Of a DNA stretch of 64,000 bases, positions 49,875 through 59,803 are shown piece by piece (the first letter of the stretch is position 1; each line of letters opens with the position of its first letter). Where the stretch lies: the NCBI GenBank assembly GCA_023954715.1, contig JAGSHD010000015.1, positions 59,772-123,771 of the forward strand, given 5' to 3'. The translations under genes were made by a program, and so were the position numbers. The notes beneath the pieces were generated by a model. It searched no databases. It was given only the letters and a program-made list of their open reading frames with translations, and was not told the DNA's origin. Source of the DNA: Candidatus Cloacimonadota bacterium (GTDB lineage Bacteria > Muiribacteriota > UBA6191).

Positions 49875-50102
49875 AAATTTTGCTTGGTATGTAAAAATGC
49901 ATGTTGTAGAGGTTTCACAAAAGAGCTTTTTATAAAAACTCCTAAAAGAGACCAAATTAGGTCTTAAAACCTAGCGAATAATACTATTAGAGCCTGATTT
50001 GATCAAGAGATTCCCAATTTAATCCTGAGTAAACATTAACTTAAGTTAGAAAATCTTATCCCCAAAGAGATTTAAATGGATGTTATATGCAACGAAGTTA
50101 AG

Positions 50103-50837
50103 TTAATTTTTAAGAAAACGAGGCCTTTGTTTTGTCACAATCCGCCAAAAAAACAAAGGGTTTCCGATAAAATATCTAGTAAATAATCGTTTTGGCTCAA
50201 GTAAAAAGCGAAACAACCATTCCAATTTAAAAACAACCATCCACTCAGGGGCACGTCTAACTTCTTTGGAAAGATAGTCAAAAACAGCACCTCCACTCAA
50301 ATAAACTCCAGTAACACCGTCCATTTTCAATTGTCTAATGGTTTGCTCCTGTAAAGGCATTCCCATCCCAAACAAGATTATCTGAGGATTGGCCCGTTCT
50401 ATTGCTTTTTTTATTGTGGAATAATTTTCAAAGCCATTTAATGCCCCACTTAAGTTAATGTTAGGCCAAGTAGTTTGTACCGTATCCACTGCTTTTTCTA
50501 AAATTTGAGGGGTAGATCCCACAAAAAAAATCCGATAGCCTCTATCAGCGCAATACGGTAAAAACTTTTGCATCCAATCAGCGTAAGTTATTTTATATGG
50601 AATATTTGCACCTAGATAATTTGCTGCAACACGAACCCCTTCTCCATCACAAAAAACACACTCCGCAGACTTTAAAATTTCAAAAAGCTCTGAATTATCA
50701 TAAATTAAATTCATTGCATGAATATTCACATTCAACACTTCAATTGCTTTATCCATATCTACCGATTTAGAAATAAAGTGATGTAAGTTATCAAAGGTCC
50801 ATTCCTCAATATTTATACCCATTAATTCAAAACTCAC
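50103..50837 (-). CDS. WecG/TagA/CpsF family glycosyltransferase
   Basis: 'VNIHAMNLIYDNSEL', 'CDGEGVRVAANYLG', 'ILFGMGMPLQEQTI', 'GVYLSGGAVFDYLSKEVRRAPEWMVVFKLEWLFRFLLEPKRLFTRYFIGNPLF'. Confidence 0.9.
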   Translation of the reverse strand: MSFELMGINIEEWTFDNLHHFISKSVDMDKAIEVLNVNIHAMNLIYDNSELFEILKSAECVFCDGEGVRVAANYLGANIPYKITYADWMQKFLPYCADRGYRIFFVGSTPQILEKAVDTVQTTWPNINLSGALNGFENYSTIKKAIERANPQIILFGMGMPLQEQTIRQLKMDGVTGVYLSGGAVFDYLSKEVRRAPEWMVVFKLEWLFRFLLEPKRLFTRYFIGNPLFFWRIVTKQRPRFLKN

Positions 50838-50972
50838 TCGATTCTCCCGTCTTGTAAATAGATTATAGTTTTTTAAATGATAAGTAAAACTACTTTTATA
50901 AATATTTAAAATTACTTATTTTTTGAATAAAATTAGTCGAATCCATTTAATAACCCTTAAAGAGGAGAAATA

Positions 50973-51362
50973 ATGAAAAATAGCAACGCATTTCTAAAAC
51001 AATCATCTGAATTAGAAGGTCTTATAAATAAAGATGATTACAGTGTTACAGAACTAGAAACCATTTTGAATCTTAAAGCTCACACGATAGAAAAGTATTG
51101 CTCTCAATTTAAAGAAGTTTTATCAAGCCATGAAAAGTTCACCCAAAAAGATATTCAGACATTACTACTTATTGAATCGATGAAGAATAGTGGTCTCAAT
51201 TTATCGCAAATCACAAACAAAATTTGTGAATATCATCAATTGTTAAAACAAACTTTAAATGGAACGAGTCATAATCCTATTAAAAGTTTAGAAAGCTACC
51301 CTAGAGCCTCCGGACTAAAAAGGCCCTTATTTAAAGGCTCTAAGTCCGACCTAATTCTGTAG
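50973..51362 (+). CDS. MerR-like HTH-domain small protein
   Basis: 'DDYSVTELETILNLKAHTIEKYCSQFKEV...FTQKDIQTLLLIESMKNSGLNLSQI'; AGAGGAG SD. Confidence 0.55.
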   Translation: MKNSNAFLKQSSELEGLINKDDYSVTELETILNLKAHTIEKYCSQFKEVLSSHEKFTQKDIQTLLLIESMKNSGLNLSQITNKICEYHQLLKQTLNGTSHNPIKSLESYPRASGLKRPLFKGSKSDLIL

Positions 51363-51493
51363 GTTGCTATGAACTGGCGCGCTCAATTAGCTAGCTTTTT
51401 ACAAGAATTTTCTTCGAATAACAACGCTAGCAAAGGGCTTTTCGATAAAAAATAAGTAAATAAATCAGTCTACCCTTGACATTTTAATCTATA

Positions 51494-52114
51494 GTGATTA
51501 GCATCATCGTCATGTATCTTACACAAGAAAATACCAAAATTAGGGCGAAAGGGAAGCTCAACATCTTTAATGCATCACTTGAGCTTTTTGTAGAAAAGGG
51601 AATAAAAGCGACTTCTGTACGTGATATTTCTAAAATTTCTGGATTTACTAATCCAGCTTTATACTCGCATTTTAAGTCTAAAGATGATCTTTCGTATCAC
51701 CTTTACTTAACCGTGTTTAATGTTATAAAGCCTGACTTAGTAAAAATATTAAATCCTTCTCAGGACGCAGAAACAATTTTTAGAAACATTGCAAGAGATG
51801 TCTTATATAATTCCTTCCACCAAGCTGACTTTAGAAACGCTTATCTATATCTCTATGAGAATGCTTTAACATTCTACGATAGAATAAAAGAGGAAGAAAA
51901 GGAGAATCCTTTAGATATGTGGCTCGAAGTTGTCGACTCCAAAAAAGAAGAAGGGTCTATTCGATCTGGCAATACTATGTTTCAAACCTTAGCTATTCAT
52001 GGCTTCATGGTTCATATTTTAAGACATATAACAATGTATGAAAATGAACTAAGCTACGATGATGTATGCTTAGAGTTCGAATCTTATGTTAAAAGGAGTC
52101 TGTTAAAGGACTAA
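51494..52114 (+). CDS. TetR family transcriptional regulator
   Basis: 'IFNASLELFVEKGIKATSVRDISKISGFTNPALYSHFKSKDDL'. Confidence 0.93.
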   Translation: MISIIVMYLTQENTKIRAKGKLNIFNASLELFVEKGIKATSVRDISKISGFTNPALYSHFKSKDDLSYHLYLTVFNVIKPDLVKILNPSQDAETIFRNIARDVLYNSFHQADFRNAYLYLYENALTFYDRIKEEEKENPLDMWLEVVDSKKEEGSIRSGNTMFQTLAIHGFMVHILRHITMYENELSYDDVCLEFESYVKRSLLKD

Positions 52115-52115
52115 G

Positions 52116-53411
52116 ATGAAACGGGAAACCAGCATAACTTTAACCCTTGTCATAATCTTATTGGCAGGGGGTTTTTTTATACGACAAAAATTTAGCTCGC
52201 ACAAAACTAACATCAATCGAACGGATAAAGAAAAAATTGAGGTTAGCTATAGAACCGTACGTGTTAAACACAAAAGTCTGAATAACCAGTACCAAAGTTA
52301 CGGATCAGTTGTTGCGCTTAAAACAATACAACTGAATTCTTTAACTACCGGCAAAATTATTCATACTCATGATAATTTCATCGAAGGTGGGCTGATCCAC
52401 AAAGGTGAGATCATTCTTTCTGTTGATACTGTAAAACTTAAAATTCACGAGAAGAAACTCTTAAACGAACTCTCTGCAAAAAAAATTCAAGAAGAAAAAA
52501 TAAAGCAAAACGCCAGTAATCTATTGGACTCGATCTCGATTGCTAAGGCAAATCTTCAAATCAGTCAAAATGAGTTGAATCGATCAAAAGTAATGCTTTC
52601 TGAAAAAACAATTTCAGCCCAAAGCAATGAAGCAGCTCTTTTAAAGTTTCAGAATCAAAAAGCGACTCTTACACAATTAGAAAATCAACAAAAACTGTTG
52701 CCCCATGATTTAGATAGCATTCAAAATCAAGTAGAGGCAATACTACTTCAACTCCAAGAAACTAGAGTAGATATAAATCGTAGCTCAATAAAAGCACCTT
52801 TTACACTACGAATCACCAATACCCATGTTAATCTTGGCCAGTTTGTAGCCCCAAACACCCCACTTGCTGAAGCTTATGATGCTCAAAGACTAGACCTTGC
52901 CATAGAGGTACCCTCTTCTCAAACTTCATGGTTAATTGAAACCCAAAATAAATCCATAGCTGATGTCGACGAAGCCAACTTCAACAGTTTAAAGTTACCA
53001 CAAAACACAATTGAATGGATTTCTCCTCAAGTGACTGGTAAATTTCGAGCTAAAAACGTTAGACTATCATCTGCCTTTGACACCCAAACCAGAAACCTAA
53101 AGCTCTTTATGGAGCTCGAGCCTAAACTTCTTTTAAACTCCCCTTTAATCTTACCTGGATCCTTTGCTAAAGTAACTCTTGAAGGCAAACAACTTAAAAA
53201 TGTTGTCTCTATTCCAACTATGAGTATTTATGATAACCAAGTACAGGTAGTTCGAGATGGTAAAGTCAGCAAAAAAAGTGTAGAAATTGTCAAATCTAAT
53301 GGTACAGACACTTTTGTAAAAAACACTTTTTCACTCAAGGATGAGATTTTACTAAGGTTTAGAGAGACCCTTGAAGATGGTTCATCGGTTCTATCTGTTC
53401 CACAGGAGTAA
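52116..53411 (+). CDS. RND efflux periplasmic adaptor (HlyD/AcrA-like)
   Basis: 'YGSVVALKTIQLNSLTTGKIIHTHDNFIEGGLIHKGEIILSVD', 'INRSSIKAPFTLRITNTHVNLGQFVAPNTPLAEAYD'. Confidence 0.88.
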   Translation: MKRETSITLTLVIILLAGGFFIRQKFSSHKTNINRTDKEKIEVSYRTVRVKHKSLNNQYQSYGSVVALKTIQLNSLTTGKIIHTHDNFIEGGLIHKGEIILSVDTVKLKIHEKKLLNELSAKKIQEEKIKQNASNLLDSISIAKANLQISQNELNRSKVMLSEKTISAQSNEAALLKFQNQKATLTQLENQQKLLPHDLDSIQNQVEAILLQLQETRVDINRSSIKAPFTLRITNTHVNLGQFVAPNTPLAEAYDAQRLDLAIEVPSSQTSWLIETQNKSIADVDEANFNSLKLPQNTIEWISPQVTGKFRAKNVRLSSAFDTQTRNLKLFMELEPKLLLNSPLILPGSFAKVTLEGKQLKNVVSIPTMSIYDNQVQVVRDGKVSKKSVEIVKSNGTDTFVKNTFSLKDEILLRFRETLEDGSSVLSVPQE

Positions 53412-53414
53412 ATA

Positions 53415-56400
53415 ATGATCAAACAGGCCATTAAAAACCCTGTAGCAAGCAATCTAATTATGATTGTTATTTTAGCTTGGGGTATTAGTTCATTTTTAAC
53501 AATACCAAGAGAGACTTTTCCTGAGTTTACCTTCGATGTTATATTTATCGACACGATCTATCAAGGAGCAAGCCCTGATGAAATCGAAGAAAGCATAACA
53601 ACAAAGATCGAGGAGTCATTGAGCTCATTAAGTGGAATAGAAGAGATCTCTTCTACTTCATCGGAGGGCTTTTCAAGAGTTGTTATTCAAGTAAACCCAA
53701 GCTATAAAACAATAAAAGTAAAAGATGATATTGAGAGAGAAATCGCTCAAATTGTAACCTTCCCAAGAGAGGCCGAACGTACTAAAGTTTACGAACTAAC
53801 CAGAAAGCGCCCCGCCATTTATGTTGCATTAAGTGGGAACATAAGCGAAGAACTCCTAAAAGAAGAAGCGGACAATATAAAAGATGAACTACTATCAAAC
53901 CCCCAGTTTTCTTTAATAGAGTTTTTATCCACTAAACAAAGAGAGATTTCTATTGAAGTAGATGAGATGAAACTGTCTCAATATAATCTTACCTACTCAC
54001 AGATTTCGCAAGCCATTAGAAACAACTCTTTAAACCTGCCTGGTGGGTCCATGAAAACCAATCATGGTGAGATTCTTGTTCGGACAATGAACCAAAAATA
54101 TACCAAAGAAGATTTTGAAAACATCCCAATTATTCAAAGTAAAACGGGTACAAACATATTGTTAAAAGATATTGCCACGATTGTAGACTCCTTTCGAGAC
54201 TTACGTCAAAAAAACCTACTCGATGGAGTTCCTTGTTATGTATTTCAAATCTATAAAACTGGCAATCAAAACATCATCACCCTGGCTGATGCTGCTATAA
54301 AATACGTAGAAGAAAAGCAAAAGGTATTACCTAAAAAACTCAAACTAATCACTTGGGGAAACCAGGCCACTATGGTTAAAGGACGTCTAGACCTACTAAC
54401 TAAAAACGGTAAAATGGGGTTGATCCTTGTTTTTATTAGTCTTGCCATATTTATGGAGTTGCGATTGGCAATGTTTGTGTCTTTGGGTATCCCTATTTCA
54501 TTTTTAGGAACCTTCGTTTTTATGGATTATTTTGGGCATAGTTTAAATATGTTGAGTATGTTTGCCATGATATTGGTCCTCGGGATTATTGTAGATGATG
54601 CTGTTGTTATATCTGATTCTATTTATCAAAAGATAAAAAAGGGACTCCCCCCTCAACAAGCCGCACTAGAAGGAACCCAAGAAGTCTTTTTACCTGTTTT
54701 AGCCTCTATCGCAACAACAGTGGTTGCGTTTATGCCTCTTTGGTTTGTATCGGGAGTAATGGGTAAATTTTTTGCTATTTTACCCTTCGTAGTAATTATT
54801 TCATTGCTTATCTCTTTGTTTGAGTCACTTTATATTTTGCCTGGTCATTTAGCACATCATGTAACTGCCATCGACCAAAAAACAATGTTAAGCCGAGTAC
54901 AAATTAAAATTCAAAATAGCTTAGACTATTTTATAAAAAACCAATACTCGAGTACCATCGCTATGGTCTTACGCTATAGATATGTAGGAGCTACTTTTGC
55001 TTTTATGTCTATTTTTATCGCAGTATCAATGATTCAATTTGGTATTGTCAGACAAGGACAATTCCCTAAAACCGATACAGATTTGTTACAAGCTTCTATT
55101 TCTTTTCCTACGGGTACTGAGTTTGAGTACACTGAAAAACACATTCAATATATGACCAATGCGCTTTTAAGAGCTCAAAAAATACTAAAAGAAAAAGCAA
55201 CACCAGAACAAACCTTTCCTTTTATAAAACATATCTACTCTTCGGTTGGTGGCACTGATACCGGTCGAGGCAGTATGCGGGTAGAGCTTATTAAAGCTGA
55301 AAAAAGAAATATTTACTACGAAGTCATAAAAAGAGAGTGGGAAAAACAAATTGGTACCATCAAAACTGCTAAAAGTGTAGTTGTAGATACCCAAAGTCAT
55401 GGCCCTGGGGGGAAAGCCATTGAAATCCAAGTCAAAGCACATGATTTTAATGTACTGACTCAAGCGCGAGATGCACTTAAAAATGAACTAAAGTTATATG
55501 GAAGTGTGACCAATATAAACGACAACTTTCAAGAAGGAAAACTAGAAGCAAGATTAAAATTAAAACCTCTAGCACAAGCTCTAGGATTTCAGCTCGCTGA
55601 TGTATCTACTCAAATTAGACAAGTTTATTTTGGTGAACAAAGCTTAAGAATTCAAAGAAACAAAGATGATATTAGGGTTTATATTCGTCAAAGTAAAGAC
55701 TCTCGTAATAGCTTAGACTCTGTACTAAATCTTAAAATTAGAACAAAAGATAATAAAGAAGTCCTTTTCTCAGATATTGCCTACTTTGATTTTAAACGAG
55801 GATATAGCGTCATCAATCATGATGATCGCTTTCGAGAGATTACCGTAAGTGCAGATTTAGACTCTAAAGGTGAAACAACCAGTGAAATTCTAAGAGATCT
55901 TGAGAAAAAGTTTTTACCTCAATTAAAGGCAAAGTTTCCTAAAATACAAATCGCCTATAAAGGCCAAGAAAAAGAAACAAAAAAGTCCAACGCATCTTTG
56001 TTAAGAGGCTTTATTGTTGCCATGTTTGTAGTATTTACAATCTTGGCCACTATGTTTAAGTCTTATGTACAACCATTCATTATAATGTTTGCCATCCCTT
56101 TTGGATTTGTAGGTGTAGTTATCGGCCACTGGGCTATGGGAATGAAGCTCACCATGATGTCTATGTTTGGTTTAGTAGCCCTTGCTGGGATTGTAGTTAA
56201 CAACTCTCTATTATTAATCGATGTTATGAACAAAAAAGTCCGCTCAGGATCTACTGTTTTTAAAGCTGCTATAATTGCTGGTCAAGACCGATTTACGGCT
56301 ATTTTATTAACCTCTGTTACTACTTTTTTAGGAGTAGCTCCAATGTTGTTAGAGCAATCAATTCAAGCTCAATTTTTAAAACCAACAGCATTGTCCCTAG

Positions 56401-56555
56401 CATCTGGTCTACTTGTATCTATGGTATTCACACTATTATTTATACCTTCGTTATATGTAATTTTGTATGATTTTTATAGTGGAGTAGCTAGCTTTTATCG
56501 TGGAAAAGCAATTTCTAGAGAGTCTATTATTCGAGCTAGTGATTTTTCAGAATAA
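53415..56555 (+). CDS. RND efflux permease (AcrB/MexB superfamily)
   Basis: 12-TM RND pattern; 'MILVLGIIVDDAVVISDSIY', 'GLVALAGIVVNNSLLLIDVMN'. Confidence 0.95.
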   Translation: MIKQAIKNPVASNLIMIVILAWGISSFLTIPRETFPEFTFDVIFIDTIYQGASPDEIEESITTKIEESLSSLSGIEEISSTSSEGFSRVVIQVNPSYKTIKVKDDIEREIAQIVTFPREAERTKVYELTRKRPAIYVALSGNISEELLKEEADNIKDELLSNPQFSLIEFLSTKQREISIEVDEMKLSQYNLTYSQISQAIRNNSLNLPGGSMKTNHGEILVRTMNQKYTKEDFENIPIIQSKTGTNILLKDIATIVDSFRDLRQKNLLDGVPCYVFQIYKTGNQNIITLADAAIKYVEEKQKVLPKKLKLITWGNQATMVKGRLDLLTKNGKMGLILVFISLAIFMELRLAMFVSLGIPISFLGTFVFMDYFGHSLNMLSMFAMILVLGIIVDDAVVISDSIYQKIKKGLPPQQAALEGTQEVFLPVLASIATTVVAFMPLWFVSGVMGKFFAILPFVVIISLLISLFESLYILPGHLAHHVTAIDQKTMLSRVQIKIQNSLDYFIKNQYSSTIAMVLRYRYVGATFAFMSIFIAVSMIQFGIVRQGQFPKTDTDLLQASISFPTGTEFEYTEKHIQYMTNALLRAQKILKEKATPEQTFPFIKHIYSSVGGTDTGRGSMRVELIKAEKRNIYYEVIKREWEKQIGTIKTAKSVVVDTQSHGPGGKAIEIQVKAHDFNVLTQARDALKNELKLYGSVTNINDNFQEGKLEARLKLKPLAQALGFQLADVSTQIRQVYFGEQSLRIQRNKDDIRVYIRQSKDSRNSLDSVLNLKIRTKDNKEVLFSDIAYFDFKRGYSVINHDDRFREITVSADLDSKGETTSEILRDLEKKFLPQLKAKFPKIQIAYKGQEKETKKSNASLLRGFIVAMFVVFTILATMFKSYVQPFIIMFAIPFGFVGVVIGHWAMGMKLTMMSMFGLVALAGIVVNNSLLLIDVMNKKVRSGSTVFKAAIIAGQDRFTAILLTSVTTFLGVAPMLLEQSIQAQFLKPTALSLASGLLVSMVFTLLFIPSLYVILYDFYSGVASFYRGKAISRESIIRASDFSE

Positions 56556-56772
56556 AAAACACAACTTTTTTAGAACAAAACTCAAGCTACACTTGAACTT
56601 AAATTTCATCTTAGTTAATATCTTCTTTTGTTGATGAATACAAAACCTACAAGCTTTTCAGAAAAGACAAGTTGAGTAAGTCAATTCATCCAAAAACTAC
56701 AAAAATTAACCCTTAGGTATAGTTCAAAAATAAATTGCTATTATCAGCTTTTTTCACATTAAGGACACTAAC

Positions 56773-59763
56773 ATGCAAGAACAAATCGATAAAACATTAG
56801 GTTATAACCCTAACTCTTTACCAAGAGAACTAAACAAATATTATCAATCTGCTAGCCAACAAGACATCGATGAGATGCTTGAAACCCTCAAGTTAGACTC
56901 ATTGGAGCATATTTTTGCTGATATTAGTGATGATTGTAGATTAAATAACTTTTCTACAGAACCTTGTTTAGATTATTTAGACAATAAAAGGTTACAAGAA
57001 GAAATCGCCTTAGAAAACAATGTAATGACTTCTTTTTTAGGTAATACTCTACCACAATATAAAGTCCCTGAGGTTGTATCTTCGGTCTGTGGTATCCGTG
57101 GCTTAACAACAGCCTACACTCCATATCAGCCAGAACGATCTCAAGGCACACTTATGACCCTTTGGATTTATCAATCCTTATTGGCAACATTAACCGGCTT
57201 TGAAGCAATTAATGCCTCAATGTATGATCGATCTACTTGTTTATATGAAGCAATCAATTGTGCTAAGAGACTACAAAAGAAATCAACAAAAGTTTTAATC
57301 GTAGATACTATCTACTTACAAGACCTAGAAGTTGTTGAAACTCTAGCCAAAGAAACAGGCCTAGAAATAGAGATTATTAAGAGCTCACCTGAGAGTGGGT
57401 TAATTGACCCATCACAAGTTGAAAAACTACTTCAGGTAGAAGACCATGGCTATTGTGCTATTGTCTTTCCACAAATTAATCGTTTTGGACTACTTGAAGA
57501 TGTACACAAATTAAGTGATCTATCTCATCAGTACAATGTACAATCCATCGCAATTATTGATCCAATGACAATTGCCAATGAAGGACTTGTTCCACCATCT
57601 CAATTCGGTGAAAATGGAGCCCACATGATTGTTGGTGAAGGCCAACATTTAGCTCTAGCTGCCAACTTTGGAGGCCCAGGTTTAGGCATCTTTGGGATTC
57701 GGTTCAATGAAAACAACAAAAATGCCATCCGATCCACAGCCGGCCGATACGTAGGACATGCTTTTGATGAAAGCGGTAAACCTTGTAAGCTACTTGTTTT
57801 ATCAACAAGAGAGCAGCATATTAAAAAAGACAAAGCTACTTCTAATATTTGTTCAAACCAGTCCTTTGTGGCTAGTATAGCAGGAGCTGGTATTTTAGCT
57901 CGTGGTGAAGCTGGGATGCAAAAAGCATGTAAGACTAGTAAATCCAATGCTCAAAAGGCATTTAATTTTTTAACTTCATTAGAAGGTATCAAAGCTGCTT
58001 TTACTTCTTCATTTTTTAATGAATTTGTTTTAGAGCTAGATTGTGATTTAAATGACTTAATTCATCAAGCAAGAGCTGAAAAACTACAAATTGGAAGTAA
58101 CCTATCTGATGAATTACCACAATTTAAAAGTGCATTAAAATTAGCCTTTACTGATCTACAAAGTGATGAAGATCTAAAGCAATTGTTTGATTTTTTCTCA
58201 AAAAGATTTCAGCCTAAAGAGCAAGGACAGTCAAATACTATCTCTAGTGATTTGTTACGGCAGGACAAGGTAGGATTACCTAACTTCACAGAAGATCAAA
58301 TCCTAAAATATTATATTGAGTTAGGTCAACAAAACGTCTCACCAGATGACAATCTTTATCCATTAGGGTCATGTACAATGAAGTATAACCCTTATCTAAA
58401 TGATTATGCTGCTGGGCTTAGAGGCTTTCAAGACATGCATCCCGAGTCTCACCCTGAAGACTCCCAAGGATGTTTAAAAGTAATCTATAAACTTCAAGAG
58501 TGCTTTAAAGACATCACTGGATTAAGTGCCGTAACCACTCAACCTATGGCAGGAGCGCAAGGTGAGCTAGTAGGAATCAAAATGTTTCAAGCTTATCACA
58601 AGGATCATAGTGATACTGACAGAGATATTTTAATTATTCCTAAGTCCTCTCATGGTACAAACTTCGCTACAGCTACAATGGCTGGTTTTATTCCAAAGAA
58701 AAACGGAGTTAAAAGCGGTATCCAATACTTAAAAGCTACTCCTGCTGGAGAAATGGACTTAGATCACTTAAAAGAATTAATAGCAGAGTTTGGCCCACGT
58801 ATCTCTGGAGTCATGGTTACCAACCCTAATACTTCAGGTGTCATGGAAAACAAGTTTAAAGCTATGGCTAAATTAATCCATGATATAGGTGGTTTAGTTT
58901 ATATGGATGGTGCCAACATGAACGCAATTGCAGGTTGGGTAGACTTATCTAAACTTGGAGTTGATGCTGTTCATAATAATTTACACAAAACATGGTCTAT
59001 ACCTCATGGTGGAGGAGGCCCTGGAGACGCTATTGTGGCTGTAAGTGATAAATTAGTTGATTACCTACCAGGTTCTCAAGTAGTAATAGAAAACTCACTT
59101 TATAAAGCCACAAAGCCTAGTAAGTCAATTGGATCTTTTCATAGACACTTTGGTAACTTTGCCCATAAAGTTAGATGCTACACCTATCTAAGAGCATTAG
59201 GCCCTGAAGGAATTAAAAAGATGTCTGCTGTATCAGTATTATCTGCTAGATATTTGTTACATCATTTAAAAGATACTTATCCAATTTTACCTCAAAATCA
59301 AGACTTGCCAAGAATGCACGAATTTATCTTAACTCTGCAAGATGAGCTTTTTGAAGCAATTGAAAAGGCTGGTACAAAAAAGGCTTTAGCTGTATCTAGA
59401 GTTGGTAAGCTATTTTTAGACTTTGGTCTACACGCACCAACAATCGCTTGGCCAGAAACTTATGGTCTAATGGTTGAACCAACAGAGAGTTTTAGCAAAG
59501 CCGAGCTAGATCGATTTATTGAAGTGGTGAAAGAGATTCATCATCTAGTATCTACTCGACCCGAGATTTTAACTACTGTACCGCATTTTACGCCAGTACA
59601 AAGAATCAAAGATGTAGAAGCCAATAAAAACTTAAAACTATCTGAGAAGATTAATGAGTTTGAACCGATTTTATCTAATCGTATCTCACCTGAGATTTTA
59701 GCTAATCTAAGTGTTCAAGATATCTCCAAAAAGATTATCGAAGCGCACGAAGCAAGCAAATAA
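56773..59763 (+). CDS. gcvP: Glycine dehydrogenase (decarboxylating), GcvPA-GcvPB fusion type
   Basis: N-half: 'VSSVCGIRGLTTAYTPYQPERSQGTL'; C-half: 'NLYPLGSCTMKYNPYLNDY', 'VYMDGANMNAIAGWVDLSKLGVDAVHNNLHKTWSIPHGGGGPG'. Confidence 0.93.
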   Translation: MQEQIDKTLGYNPNSLPRELNKYYQSASQQDIDEMLETLKLDSLEHIFADISDDCRLNNFSTEPCLDYLDNKRLQEEIALENNVMTSFLGNTLPQYKVPEVVSSVCGIRGLTTAYTPYQPERSQGTLMTLWIYQSLLATLTGFEAINASMYDRSTCLYEAINCAKRLQKKSTKVLIVDTIYLQDLEVVETLAKETGLEIEIIKSSPESGLIDPSQVEKLLQVEDHGYCAIVFPQINRFGLLEDVHKLSDLSHQYNVQSIAIIDPMTIANEGLVPPSQFGENGAHMIVGEGQHLALAANFGGPGLGIFGIRFNENNKNAIRSTAGRYVGHAFDESGKPCKLLVLSTREQHIKKDKATSNICSNQSFVASIAGAGILARGEAGMQKACKTSKSNAQKAFNFLTSLEGIKAAFTSSFFNEFVLELDCDLNDLIHQARAEKLQIGSNLSDELPQFKSALKLAFTDLQSDEDLKQLFDFFSKRFQPKEQGQSNTISSDLLRQDKVGLPNFTEDQILKYYIELGQQNVSPDDNLYPLGSCTMKYNPYLNDYAAGLRGFQDMHPESHPEDSQGCLKVIYKLQECFKDITGLSAVTTQPMAGAQGELVGIKMFQAYHKDHSDTDRDILIIPKSSHGTNFATATMAGFIPKKNGVKSGIQYLKATPAGEMDLDHLKELIAEFGPRISGVMVTNPNTSGVMENKFKAMAKLIHDIGGLVYMDGANMNAIAGWVDLSKLGVDAVHNNLHKTWSIPHGGGGPGDAIVAVSDKLVDYLPGSQVVIENSLYKATKPSKSIGSFHRHFGNFAHKVRCYTYLRALGPEGIKKMSAVSVLSARYLLHHLKDTYPILPQNQDLPRMHEFILTLQDELFEAIEKAGTKKALAVSRVGKLFLDFGLHAPTIAWPETYGLMVEPTESFSKAELDRFIEVVKEIHHLVSTRPEILTTVPHFTPVQRIKDVEANKNLKLSEKINEFEPILSNRISPEILANLSVQDISKKIIEAHEASK

Positions 59764-59764
59764 A

Positions 59765-59800
59765 AAACCTAGCCTACCAATTATTGGTAGGCTTTTTTTT
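59765..59800 (+). terminator. Rho-independent terminator after gcvP
   Basis: AGCCTACC-AATTATT-GGTAGGCT then T8. Confidence 0.88.
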
Positions 59801-59803
59801 GGT

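Noticed and set aside
49875-49955. N-terminal extension of LepA
   Set aside because: LepA normally starts just before [16 protein letters not shown]; internal ATG at 49874 fits better.
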